Source of the DNA: SXOA01 sp051004015
GTDB taxonomy: Bacteria > Planctomycetota > Planctomycetia > Pirellulales > Pirellulaceae
DNA length: 21,322 nt
Assembly (NCBI GenBank): GCA_051004015.1
Contig: JBPCKT010000092.1
Coordinates: 1-21,322 of the forward strand
Direction: 5' to 3'
The notes under the pieces were generated by a model that did not search any database, was not told the DNA's origin, and saw nothing but the letters and a program-made list of their open reading frames with translations. Positions 13,811-21,322 of this stretch are shown one piece after another (within the stretch, counting starts at the first letter, position 1; each line of letters begins with the position of its first letter). The position numbers and the translations under genes were made by a program.

Positions 13811-14998
13811 TTACGCATCGCATAGCGATTCAGTTCCCCGGATCAGTTTGAGCAGCGGCAGCTCCGGTGGGCAATTGAGCCGGATGGGGTGATCGCCGCA
13901 GAGGCCGCGGCTGACGTGGAGCAGCGTCGGCTCTTCAAAATACAAGCCGCCGGCATAGCGGAAACCGAATCTGCTGGGGGAGATAAGGGCACCGATCATC
14001 GGCAGGCGGATTTGTCCGCCGTGGGTATGGCCAGCAAGCATCAGGTCGAACTGATTCGCCTTGGCCCAGGGAAGCTGGTCGGGGGAGTGCGAGAGGAGCA
14101 GGCGGAAATCAGGAGTCAGGGAACAGGGGTCAGGAGTCAGAAGTGGATTTGTTCCAAACCATGGGACCTCGCTGCCGGCCATGAGGATCTCGACTCCTCG
14201 AAGCTTAACTCGCATCGCTTTACTGCCGATGTCGATGAAACCTGCTTCCTTCATGAGTCGTCGCAGTAAATCCACATCCGGCAACTTCATCTCATGATTG
14301 CCGAGGATGAAGTACTTTCCCTCGCGGGCTCTAAGGCGGCTAAGAACCGGCACAATCCAGTCCAGGCATTCAACCTTCTCCGCGATGTCGCCCGTGATGA
14401 CGACCAGATCCGGCTCGAGCCGGTTGGTGTGGTCTACGATGGCGTCATAGAACTCGCACGTGATCTTTCCCGTCATGTGCAAATCGGAAAGATGAGCGAT
14501 CGTGAGCCCGTCCAGCTCCCGCGGAAGCGTCGGCAAGCGGAGCGTCTTCTTTTGCACCGCCAGCCGGAAGATCTGGTTTCCAGGAAATCTGGCGAGCAGG
14601 CCGGTCTCCCCGCGGCCAATTGGCGGGTGTCCGATTTCCTGCGCGAGGTCGTGGAGAGTGGTGTCGTTGGAAGCGAGTGCGGCGGGAGCGCGAGAGAACA
14701 GTTTGAGAACCAGCCATTTGGCAATCGGCGGGGAGACAAGGACGCAGAACATCGGATAGATCAGCCACGCAGCGTCCGCGTCAAGCACCTCAGCACTACG
14801 GGCAACACAGACGCCGGTGAGCGCCGCTCGCAACCCATAGATGACGAGGATCGCCGCCCCCCAGCCGAGTATCGCGCGACCAAGCCACTTGATGTAGAAC
14901 CGCCGCCACGGGAGGGCATGCAAGCGATTGAACAGCCAGACGCAGAGGGAGAAATGGCCCAGGAAGGCGACGAGAGAAAGGAGGGTGTCGAGAAGCAA
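13811..14998 (-). CDS. Membrane-anchored calcineurin-like metallophosphoesterase (YkuE-type)
   Basis: 395 aa from TTG 14998, with AAGG upstream, eleven bases after the stop of the preceding gene; no ATG gives a complete N-terminus. Hydrophobic segments at about 3-22, 42-62 and 77-100 form the membrane part. The catalytic domain (about 164-390) has every metal-binding motif: SDLH (171-174), GD (203-204), GNHE (233-236), SHSPD (303-307) and GHTHGG (323-328). These bind two metal ions and hydrolyse phosphomono- or diesters; relatives act on UDP-sugar lipids or on unknown substrates. At about 286-297 a short Pro-rich loop (LLTPDPCSLTPD) is encoded by a repeated DNA motif and looks inserted. The gene is probably cotranscribed with the upstream PAS/GAF gene. 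Confidence 0.88.
   Translation of the reverse strand: MLLDTLLSLVAFLGHFSLCVWLFNRLHALPWRRFYIKWLGRAILGWGAAILVIYGLRAALTGVCVARSAEVLDADAAWLIYPMFCVLVSPPIAKWLVLKLFSRAPAALASNDTTLHDLAQEIGHPPIGRGETGLLARFPGNQIFRLAVQKKTLRLPTLPRELDGLTIAHLSDLHMTGKITCEFYDAIVDHTNRLEPDLVVITGDIAEKVECLDWIVPVLSRLRAREGKYFILGNHEMKLPDVDLLRRLMKEAGFIDIGSKAMRVKLRGVEILMAGSEVPWFGTNPLLTPDPCSLTPDFRLLLSHSPDQLPWAKANQFDLMLAGHTHGGQIRLPMIGALISPSRFGFRYAGGLYFEEPTLLHVSRGLCGDHPIRLNCPPELPLLKLIRGTESLCDA
14109..14140. repeat. Direct repeat TCAGGAGTCAG x2 inside the phosphoesterase gene
   Basis: TCAGGAGTCAG occurs at 14109-14119 and 14130-14140, 21 bases apart. It encodes LTPD twice on the minus strand and keeps the frame. The run between them (GGAACAGGGG) has the same simple-sequence character. 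Confidence 0.7.
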
Positions 14999-15009
14999 GG
15001 GAAGTTACC

Positions 15010-16734
15010 TTACGCCTGCGTCTGATCCTTCTTCGACCAGTCCAGGATGTGTTCCATCGTGTCCAGGAGCTGCGGGGCGCGGAAGGGCTTGATGATCCAG
15101 GCCCGCTCGTTGAGTCCGTTGCGGCGGGCGCGGACCAGCGTATGGCCGGGGTCGTGGCCGAATTCCTGCGTGAGGATGATCGGCACCGGGTCCACCATCT
15201 TTTTAAGGCGGATCAGCAGGTCGGCTCCGCTCATGTCGGGCAAGTCGACGCCGGTCACCACCACGTCGTACTTATCATTCTGCATGCTGAGCTGGTACAG
15301 CAGTTCGGCTTCGGAGCCCTTCTGAGCCGTCTCCACCACGCAGCCGTAGGGTTCCAGGAGGGAGTGGGCGGACGAGCGAATTTCATCGTGCGGGTCGACG
15401 ACCAGCACGCGGCGGCCGTGGAGCTTAGGCCGCTTGCACGACACATTGTCGACGGGCACCGCCTCGGTGGGGGCCATGTTGCGGCCGACTTTGTGAATCA
15501 CTTCCTTGATGTTGCGGGCGTCCCGGACAATTCGCCGCAAGCGAATGGCAATCTCCGGCTCGGCGGACAGAAATCGTTCCGCCAAGGCGCAGGCATCGCT
15601 GAGGATCGCGTCGATGGGCAAAGCGACCGCCTTGTGAATCGCCTCGATGGCATCTTGCGCCGCGTTGGCCCTTTGAGCGCTCAGCAGGTCGAGCGTGTTG
15701 AGCGCTGCCGCCACTCCGCGGCAGAAGGTCTCGACGAACAACTGGTCCGCTTCGGTGAAGGCATGTGGAACAGGGCTTTCCACGTTGAAGGTGCCGATGG
15801 TCTGATGCTCGAACTTCAGCGGCACGGTTAGCGAGCTCTTGGCCCCCTTCACGCCTTCGAGATACAGCGGGTCGGTCGTCGTGTCGTCGCACAGGTAACT
15901 CACCTCCGAGCGGGCCACAAACCCGGTCACTCCGTTTCCCGTGTACTGAGCGTACAGCACGCGCCCGGCCGCGACGGGGTCCATGCCGTGTTCCAGCAGC
16001 GGCTGGAGCTCGCTGGTTTTAGGATCGAGGAGGCGGATTTCGACGACGTCGAAATGGAGCAGGTCCTGGGTGTATTGCAGGATGTTCTTTTTGAGCAACT
16101 CTTTGCGTTCGCCGACGGTCATGTAGAAGACGTCTTCGGGCCGCAGTCCCGCGAGCTCGCGTCCGGCCGTTTGAATCGCCGCCAACTTCTGCTGCTGCTC
16201 GGTTTCCACCGAGACGTCGCGGACCGTGACCACCAGGTGCGCTGCGCCGTCCTTCAGGTCCGGCATCGGCACGGCGTGCAACTGGTAATGCTTGCCTTCC
16301 TTGGTTCGCAGAAGCGATACCGAGGTCTGGGTGTTTTTAAGGGCGTTTTGAAAAGGGGAGGTGTCGCCGCCGATGATTGCCGGCCCGCCGAGCGCGGCGA
16401 AGAAGCTTTCGCCGATGATGTTTCCCTTATTGGCCCAGGAGCGCAGGCGGTCGTTGGTCCACAGGATGGTGCTGCCCGCATCGACGACGGCGACCGCGTC
16501 GGGCATCCCTTCCAACACCCGGTTGCTTTCCAGCAAGCGTCCGAAGCGGAGAGCTTCCTGAAAATGCTCCTTCGAGACGAACAGGCCGTCGAAGTCTTCG
16601 TGGGTCAACTTCGCCAGGGCGCGAATGGGGTTTTGAACCTTGACCACATCGAACAACGTCTCCGTTCCCGCCGGTAAATCGGCAGTGTTGTCGTTCGATC
16701 CGCCGACAAAGAGAACTCTGGGCTTATCAGCCAC
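15010..16734 (-). CDS. PAS/GAF sensor protein with two pseudo-receiver domains
   Basis: 574 aa, soluble. Domains by eye: a receiver-like N-terminus without a phosphoacceptor (about 5-60; RVLFVGGSNDN, FDGLFVS); a PAS domain (about 70-175; LEGMPDAVAVVDAGSTILW, then VVTVRDVSVETEQQQ); a GAF domain (about 205-350; ILQYTQDLLHFDVVEIRLLD, YAQYTGNGVTGFVARSE, VPLKFEHQTIGTFNVES); a helical linker (about 350-420); and a C-terminal receiver fold (about 440-565). In the C-terminal receiver K549 (IIKP) and T522 (LTQE) are present, but the aspartate expected at position 495 is Gly (YDVVVTGVDLPDMSG). There is no histidine kinase ATPase domain. The protein probably binds a small ligand and signals by contact with partners, for example the nearby NarL- and NtrC-type regulators. 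ATG 16734 is the start. Confidence 0.85.
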   Translation of the reverse strand: MADKPRVLFVGGSNDNTADLPAGTETLFDVVKVQNPIRALAKLTHEDFDGLFVSKEHFQEALRFGRLLESNRVLEGMPDAVAVVDAGSTILWTNDRLRSWANKGNIIGESFFAALGGPAIIGGDTSPFQNALKNTQTSVSLLRTKEGKHYQLHAVPMPDLKDGAAHLVVTVRDVSVETEQQQKLAAIQTAGRELAGLRPEDVFYMTVGERKELLKKNILQYTQDLLHFDVVEIRLLDPKTSELQPLLEHGMDPVAAGRVLYAQYTGNGVTGFVARSEVSYLCDDTTTDPLYLEGVKGAKSSLTVPLKFEHQTIGTFNVESPVPHAFTEADQLFVETFCRGVAAALNTLDLLSAQRANAAQDAIEAIHKAVALPIDAILSDACALAERFLSAEPEIAIRLRRIVRDARNIKEVIHKVGRNMAPTEAVPVDNVSCKRPKLHGRRVLVVDPHDEIRSSAHSLLEPYGCVVETAQKGSEAELLYQLSMQNDKYDVVVTGVDLPDMSGADLLIRLKKMVDPVPIILTQEFGHDPGHTLVRARRNGLNERAWIIKPFRAPQLLDTMEHILDWSKKDQTQA

Positions 16735-16979
16735 TACGTACTCCTAGTGTTCCCCTACCCACAGGAAATTATAGGTTTGTCCCGCGGGGCGCACAACTTG
16801 AAATTCGGCAGTCCTCGGGCCAGTCCGACTGCTTAATTCCGGTTTTTGCCGTCAGGCCCGTAAAGTCCACCGCCAGGAGGCAGCTACGGGAAGCAATGGG
16901 ACCATAACCGCCATCCAGCGGCCTAGGAGTACGAGAGCGGAAGAGGCAAAAAAATTCCCGCGAAGGATTGCCTGGGCGC
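16735..16979. other. Intergenic stretch without visible gene
   Basis: This holds the upstream region of the PAS/GAF gene (minus strand) and the tail of the response-regulator transcript. I see no convincing promoter consensus and no open frame worth calling. A weak complementary pair, CCCGTA (16857-16862) and TACGGG (about 16885-16890), could form a loose hairpin. Confidence 0.4.
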
Positions 16980-17009
16980 AAAAAAACGCGGAGGGCGTTC
17001 GCCCTCCGC
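16980..17009 (-). terminator. Intrinsic terminator of the NarL-type regulator gene
   Basis: On the minus strand GCGGAGGGC-GAAC-GCCCTCCGC (17009-16988) is a perfect 9-bp stem with a four-base loop, followed by G and a run of seven T (16986-16980). It begins 27 bases after the stop of the response regulator and separates that gene from the downstream PAS/GAF operon. Confidence 0.88.
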
Positions 17010-17035
17010 CTTGGGTGACTCAGTAACCTTGCCGC

Positions 17036-17668
17036 TTAGACGAGTCCCTTCTTTACCGCCCAAACGGCAGCTTCCGTCCGATCGCCGGCTTCGAGCTTGC
17101 GGAGGATGTTCTGCACGTGCTCTTTTACGGTCTCGATGCTGATCTCGAGAGAACTGCCAATTTCCCGATTGGAAAGGCCCATCGCCACATGCCGCAGCAC
17201 CTGGACCTCGCGGTTGGTGAGGGGAATGTCTTCGTCGTAGGTCGGCCGGCGGCGGACCATCGTATTCTTGACCCGCCCCATCAGGCTGTCCGGATCGGGC
17301 GGCAAGCCCGTATGGGCCCGCTTAATGGCGGTCAAAATCTCTTCCTTGGGTGACCCCTTCATGATGAAGTCCGCGGCCCCTAGCGCGACCGCGCGGGCCA
17401 CGAAGGTTTGCGTATCGTGGCCGGTAAACATCACCACCTTGGTGCGCGGCGACCGGTCCACAATCCGTTCCAGGGCTTCGAGGCCATCCGTCTCCGGCAT
17501 CCGAATATCGAGTAGCACCACGTCGGGGTGATGCTTGGCGGTCTGTTCAATTGCCTGATTCCCGGTAGCCGCCTCCGCGACCACTCTCATTTCCGTATCC
17601 TTGAGCATGGATACGATACCGGCGCGGATGATGGGATGGTCATCCGCGACGATCACGCTAATCGACAT
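17036..17668 (-). CDS. NarL/FixJ-family response regulator
   Basis: 210 aa from ATG 17668, chosen because GTGAGG lies six bases upstream; a GTG four codons earlier (17680) overlaps that RBS. The receiver domain (1-120) is complete: acidic D9 D10, phosphoacceptor D54 (VVLLDIRMP), T82 (MFTGHD) and K104 (MKGSP). The C-terminal LuxR-type HTH (about 146-207; LTNREVQVLRHVAMGLSNRE, IGSSLEISIETVKEHVQNIL, RKL) binds DNA as a dimer after phosphorylation. The cognate kinase is not in the window. The gene is divergent from the NtrC-type regulator and is followed by its own terminator. It probably activates transcription of a small regulon. Confidence 0.93.
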   Translation of the reverse strand: MSISVIVADDHPIIRAGIVSMLKDTEMRVVAEAATGNQAIEQTAKHHPDVVLLDIRMPETDGLEALERIVDRSPRTKVVMFTGHDTQTFVARAVALGAADFIMKGSPKEEILTAIKRAHTGLPPDPDSLMGRVKNTMVRRRPTYDEDIPLTNREVQVLRHVAMGLSNREIGSSLEISIETVKEHVQNILRKLEAGDRTEAAVWAVKKGLV

Positions 17669-18106
17669 CGCATACCTCACTTACTCGAAACGGGTGGTAA
17701 CTCACGAATTCCACTCGCACGTCCAATGCCGGAGGCGTTGGGGGGAAGCGGTCGCAGCTAGGTGGGTCCGTTGGATGAAACCCACTCAACTGAGGAATGA
17801 AACACCGGGGAGCCCCCATCTCCAGACTAACCTTTTATGGGGAAAAAGCCAACGAGAATGGCGGCTCCTGCCGGCCGTCAATGTACCATCGACTTTTCCC
17901 TGTTTGCAAAGGGGGCACGCGAAAAAATCACCCCAAGTCCAGGCGGGTCAAGTACTTTCGACATGATAGCAGGGGAGTTGGGCGGAGGCTTCAGACGCTC
18001 CCTTGTTGACGTTTATCAACTGTGACGTAGATAAACTTCATCACCCTCCTTGCCTCTGTTTTCCCGCCGACGGCGTTCGCACCTTCTTTGACCTATTGGC
18101 AGCCCC
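17669..18106. promoter_or_regulatory. Divergent control region between the two response regulators
   Basis: About 440 bases without a believable gene, between the minus-strand NarL-type gene and the plus-strand NtrC-type gene. Close to the latter is a cluster of symmetric sequence: GTTGA (18005-18009) with TCAAC (18016-18020), and GTTTATC (18011-18017) with GATAAAC (18030-18036), the second a perfect 7-bp pair 12 bases apart. TTGACG (18006-18011) and GATAAA (18030-18035), 18 bases apart, could be the -35 and -10 of the NtrC-type gene, in which case the palindrome overlaps the promoter like an operator. Confidence 0.45.
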
Positions 18107-19492
<1,386 letters not shown>

Positions 19493-19503
19493 ACGGCTGG
19501 AGC

Positions 19504-19530
19504 GTAGGATGGAGCATTGCTCCGTCCTAC
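19504..19530. repeat. 27-bp palindrome, dispersed planctomycete-type element
   Basis: GTAGGATGGAGCA, a single T, then TGCTCCGTCCTAC: the two 13-base arms are complementary except for one T-G pair. It lies 12 bases after the NtrC-type gene stop. There is no T-run, so it is not a classical terminator, but it may end or protect the transcript. I recall almost identical palindromes scattered through planctomycete genomes. Confidence 0.7.
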
Positions 19531-19787
19531 CACGAGCGTGGGTGAGGACTTTACGCCCCAGACTCTTATGTGCTCTCTTTGCGCTGGAGAGGACTCAACC
19601 TGGGCATTTTCGGAGAATTCCCGCATAAAACACGCAATAACCCCCCAAAAGGCTGTTGGAATAGCACGTCCTGCGGGGCTTGACAACGATAATTCGACTT
19701 GAGAAATTCTAATCCTATAGCTGCTGCGTATTCGGTTCCGAGACTTGAACCGCGAAAGTTTTCTCCATTCGGTGAGGACTCTCGAAA
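19531..19787 (+). promoter_or_regulatory. Upstream region of the DUF1573 gene
   Basis: About 250 bases without a gene. TTGACA (19680-19685) is a good -35, but the best -10 candidate (TCTAAT, 19708-19713) is 22 bases away, so the promoter is uncertain. GTGAGGA just before the ATG serves as RBS. Confidence 0.3.
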
Positions 19788-20909
19788 ATGGTCACTCCGA
19801 AAGTCAAACTGACCGGGATCGCCGTTCTTTGTTTCCTCTGTGCGGGACTGTACGCCGGAACTCTGTTTTCGTACCTCCGTACCCGGGCTCACGGTCCGAC
19901 ATCGACCGTCAGTTTCAGGGAGAGCGAAATCAACTTTGGCCGAGTTGGGCAAAACGAACGGCTGAAGGGAATTGCTTACCTTGAAAACCGAAGCTCGGAA
20001 CCGATTCAGATTGTCGCCGTGGAGACTTCGTGCCAATGCACGACGACTCCGGACGATCTTTTGGGAAAAGTCGTGGAGCCCCGTGATGTACTCGCCGTGC
20101 CATGCGTGCTTTCCACGGGTGCCTCGGATGACGATATTGTTTCGAGGTTAACTTTGTCCTTCCGTTCCTTGGGCCAAGTCGAGTCGGAAGAAGTCAGGCT
20201 CAGGGCCAAGGTGATACCGGAGGTTTGGCTCGATTCTACCTCCGTGAATCTTGGTATTGTGGCCGACGACAAGCCCCAAGAATTCTCGGGGAAACTTCAT
20301 TCTCAGAAGAAGCTCGCGCGGATCCTAGCAGCAAGCTCCGACTCTCCCTTTTTTAGCGCGGCCATCGGACAGACAGGCGAAGAGTATTCCATCAAATTCA
20401 CTCCGCCAGCGAGTCTGCAGCCTGTCGCATATCGGTCCATCATCCGATTCAGCACCAACTCTCCCCGCGTTCCGAAACTGGAGTTGTTCGTGCAGGCGAC
20501 CGTGCGGCCTGCTTTAACAGTCACTCCTTCATCGCTCGTTTTCATGGCCGATCAGGAATCTGCCCCGCCCCCCCCCGCAACATTCCTGATTACGTCCGTC
20601 GAGCCAACACGGATCATGGCGGTTCATAGTCTGCCGCCTCATTGCCAGGCACGCTTTCAGGCTGACAGTCCGTCCAAGAGTCATCAAGTGACGATCGAGT
20701 TCGGAATCGGCCGAATCGACTCGGCAGCCGTTGAAGACCGATCAATCCAGATCGAAGTTCAGACCGATGCCGAGCCAACGACCTTCCAAGTGTTGCGCAT
20801 TCCACTGGTTATTGTCCCTTCTCACCCCGGGAAGGGAAGTTCATCACTTTTAGGAGTAAAGCCACGACAAGAAAACTTGCGATCGCGGCCGTGTGTTGGG
20901 CGGTGTTAA
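19788..20909 (+). CDS. DUF1573-family membrane-anchored protein
   Basis: 373 aa. A hydrophobic N-terminal segment (about 9-30; GIAVLCFLCAGLYAGTLFSY) anchors or exports the protein. DUF1573 follows at about 45-88 with the hallmark INFGRVGQNERLKGIAYLEN, then IVAVETSCQCTTT, where C82 and C84 make the conserved CxC. The rest is made of Ig-like beta repeats (VWLDSTSVNLGIVADD at about 148-163; ALTVTPSSLVFMADQE at about 242-257). The function of DUF1573 is unknown; planctomycetes carry many copies. The last 15 or so codons overlap the RBS and signal sequence of the next gene and look non-native (PRQENLRSRPCVGRC), so the original stop may have been earlier. ATG 19788 has GAGG upstream. Confidence 0.85.
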   Translation: MVTPKVKLTGIAVLCFLCAGLYAGTLFSYLRTRAHGPTSTVSFRESEINFGRVGQNERLKGIAYLENRSSEPIQIVAVETSCQCTTTPDDLLGKVVEPRDVLAVPCVLSTGASDDDIVSRLTLSFRSLGQVESEEVRLRAKVIPEVWLDSTSVNLGIVADDKPQEFSGKLHSQKKLARILAASSDSPFFSAAIGQTGEEYSIKFTPPASLQPVAYRSIIRFSTNSPRVPKLELFVQATVRPALTVTPSSLVFMADQESAPPPPATFLITSVEPTRIMAVHSLPPHCQARFQADSPSKSHQVTIEFGIGRIDSAAVEDRSIQIEVQTDAEPTTFQVLRIPLVIVPSHPGKGSSSLLGVKPRQENLRSRPCVGRC

Positions 20910-21268
20910 TTGTGGCAGCGAAGGTGGGATTCGCGGTATGCGACAATATGGGAGCGTCAGGGAGCGTTGGGGCGTGTTATACACCTGTCTCCCCTGAAGC
21001 CATTTGTGCAGGACAGACTCAGGCGGTTTGTGGCAATGCTGGTGGCATTTGGCTTCACGTTGAGGAAAACTTCCCAACAAGTTGCACTGAACAGGAAACG
21101 AAAAACTGCAATGAACCTCTCGCAAATTGCTATCAGAGGGTGGATTGCATATGGGACGACGGGCAATGCAAAACCAAGCCTGGATCGGGGAAAATGCACG
21201 GCCTACGCACCGATTTTGCGTTAGAAGTCGTGAATCGGTATGATCTTCCGTCGAGCACGGGGTTGTGA
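20864..21268 (+). CDS. Small cysteine-rich secreted protein (start ACG where ATG expected)
   Basis: The frame encodes a typical signal peptide (TRKLAIAAVCWAVLIVAAKV then GFAV) and a mature part with nine cysteines (CDNMG, GACYT, AICAG, AVCGN, TSC, KNC, ANCYQ, VDCIW, GQC). The even spacing suggests a disulfide-bonded extracellular protein. The best-placed start codon, seven bases after AGGAG (20852-20856), is ACG 20864, one transition away from ATG. The nearest standard start is GTG 20891, giving 125 aa but deleting the basic n-region of the signal peptide. The gene overlaps the end of the DUF1573 gene by 46 bases, and such pairs seem common in planctomycetes (my recollection). Function unknown. 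It is either weakly translated from ACG or GTG, or an early-stage pseudogene. Confidence 0.65.
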   Translation, partial: TTRKLAIAAVCWAVLIVAAKVGFAVCDNMGASGSVGACYTPVSPEAICAGQTQAVCGNAGGIWLHVEENFPTSCTEQETKNCNEPLANCYQRVDCIWDDGQCKTKPGSGKMHGLRTDFALEVVNRYDLPSSTGL

Positions 21269-21322
21269 GTCGCGGCTGGGATGCCGTGGAGCCTCGGTCT
21301 GGTGCTAGCGGAGGGATTGGCC

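Noticed and set aside
17669..18106. Search for a sigma54 -24/-12 promoter near the NtrC-type gene
   Set aside because: No TGGCAC-N5-TTGC-like sequence was found there or in other intergenic regions that I examined by eye.

Overview
The window looks like a piece of a planctomycete chromosome, probably Pirellulales-like. The evidence is high GC and several gene types typical of that phylum: a short membrane protein with an N-terminal SIRDLLLVTVIVALAV-type segment, zinc-ribbon membrane proteins, CRTAC1-like FG-GAP/ASPIC-UnbV proteins paired with TPR proteins, a GAF/pseudo-receiver sensor protein, a DUF1573 protein, and dispersed palindromes. This is inference from gene content; there is no rRNA or tRNA to confirm it.

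Region 1-2640 is an accessory island. The first 300 bases look like a mobile-element remnant, perhaps the 5' part of a group II intron on the minus strand. A broken 3' end of serA (phosphoglycerate dehydrogenase ACT domain) follows at 420-683. Next comes what I read as a complete retron on the plus strand: a promoter (734-762), a structured non-coding RNA (about 770-964) closed by a perfect 9-bp inverted repeat that fits retron a1/a2, an uncharacterised 82-aa protein (977-1225), an XRE-type HTH protein (1261-1599) and a retron-type reverse transcriptase (1578-2630). This is the most interesting part of the window. The RT departs from the usual retron motifs, and the first ORF's start codon sits in a hairpin directly after a2. 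The island ends in a stretch rich in inverted repeats (2631-3064), including a perfect 20-bp inverted repeat.

Region 3065-4782 holds three minus-strand genes: a zinc-ribbon/PEGA-like membrane protein, a small membrane protein and an 84-aa zinc-ribbon protein preceded by a tandemly repeated ribosome-binding site. Region 5099-10667 holds three plus-strand genes: a secreted OB-fold (tRNA_anti-like) protein, a PlsC-type acyltransferase and a 1243-aa membrane-anchored TPR/FG-GAP/ASPIC-UnbV protein.

The minus strand from 16734 down to 10683 carries four genes that could form one or two operons: a PAS/GAF/pseudo-receiver protein, a membrane metallophosphoesterase, a CRTAC1-like lipoprotein and a TPR membrane protein. 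The last two overlap by four bases (GTGA). A NarL/FixJ response regulator (17036-17668, minus) ends in a clear intrinsic terminator. Divergent from it is an NtrC-family sigma54 activator (18107-19492, plus), so 15010-19492 is a signalling cluster. The right end carries a DUF1573 membrane protein overlapping a small cysteine-rich secreted protein whose expected ATG reads ACG.
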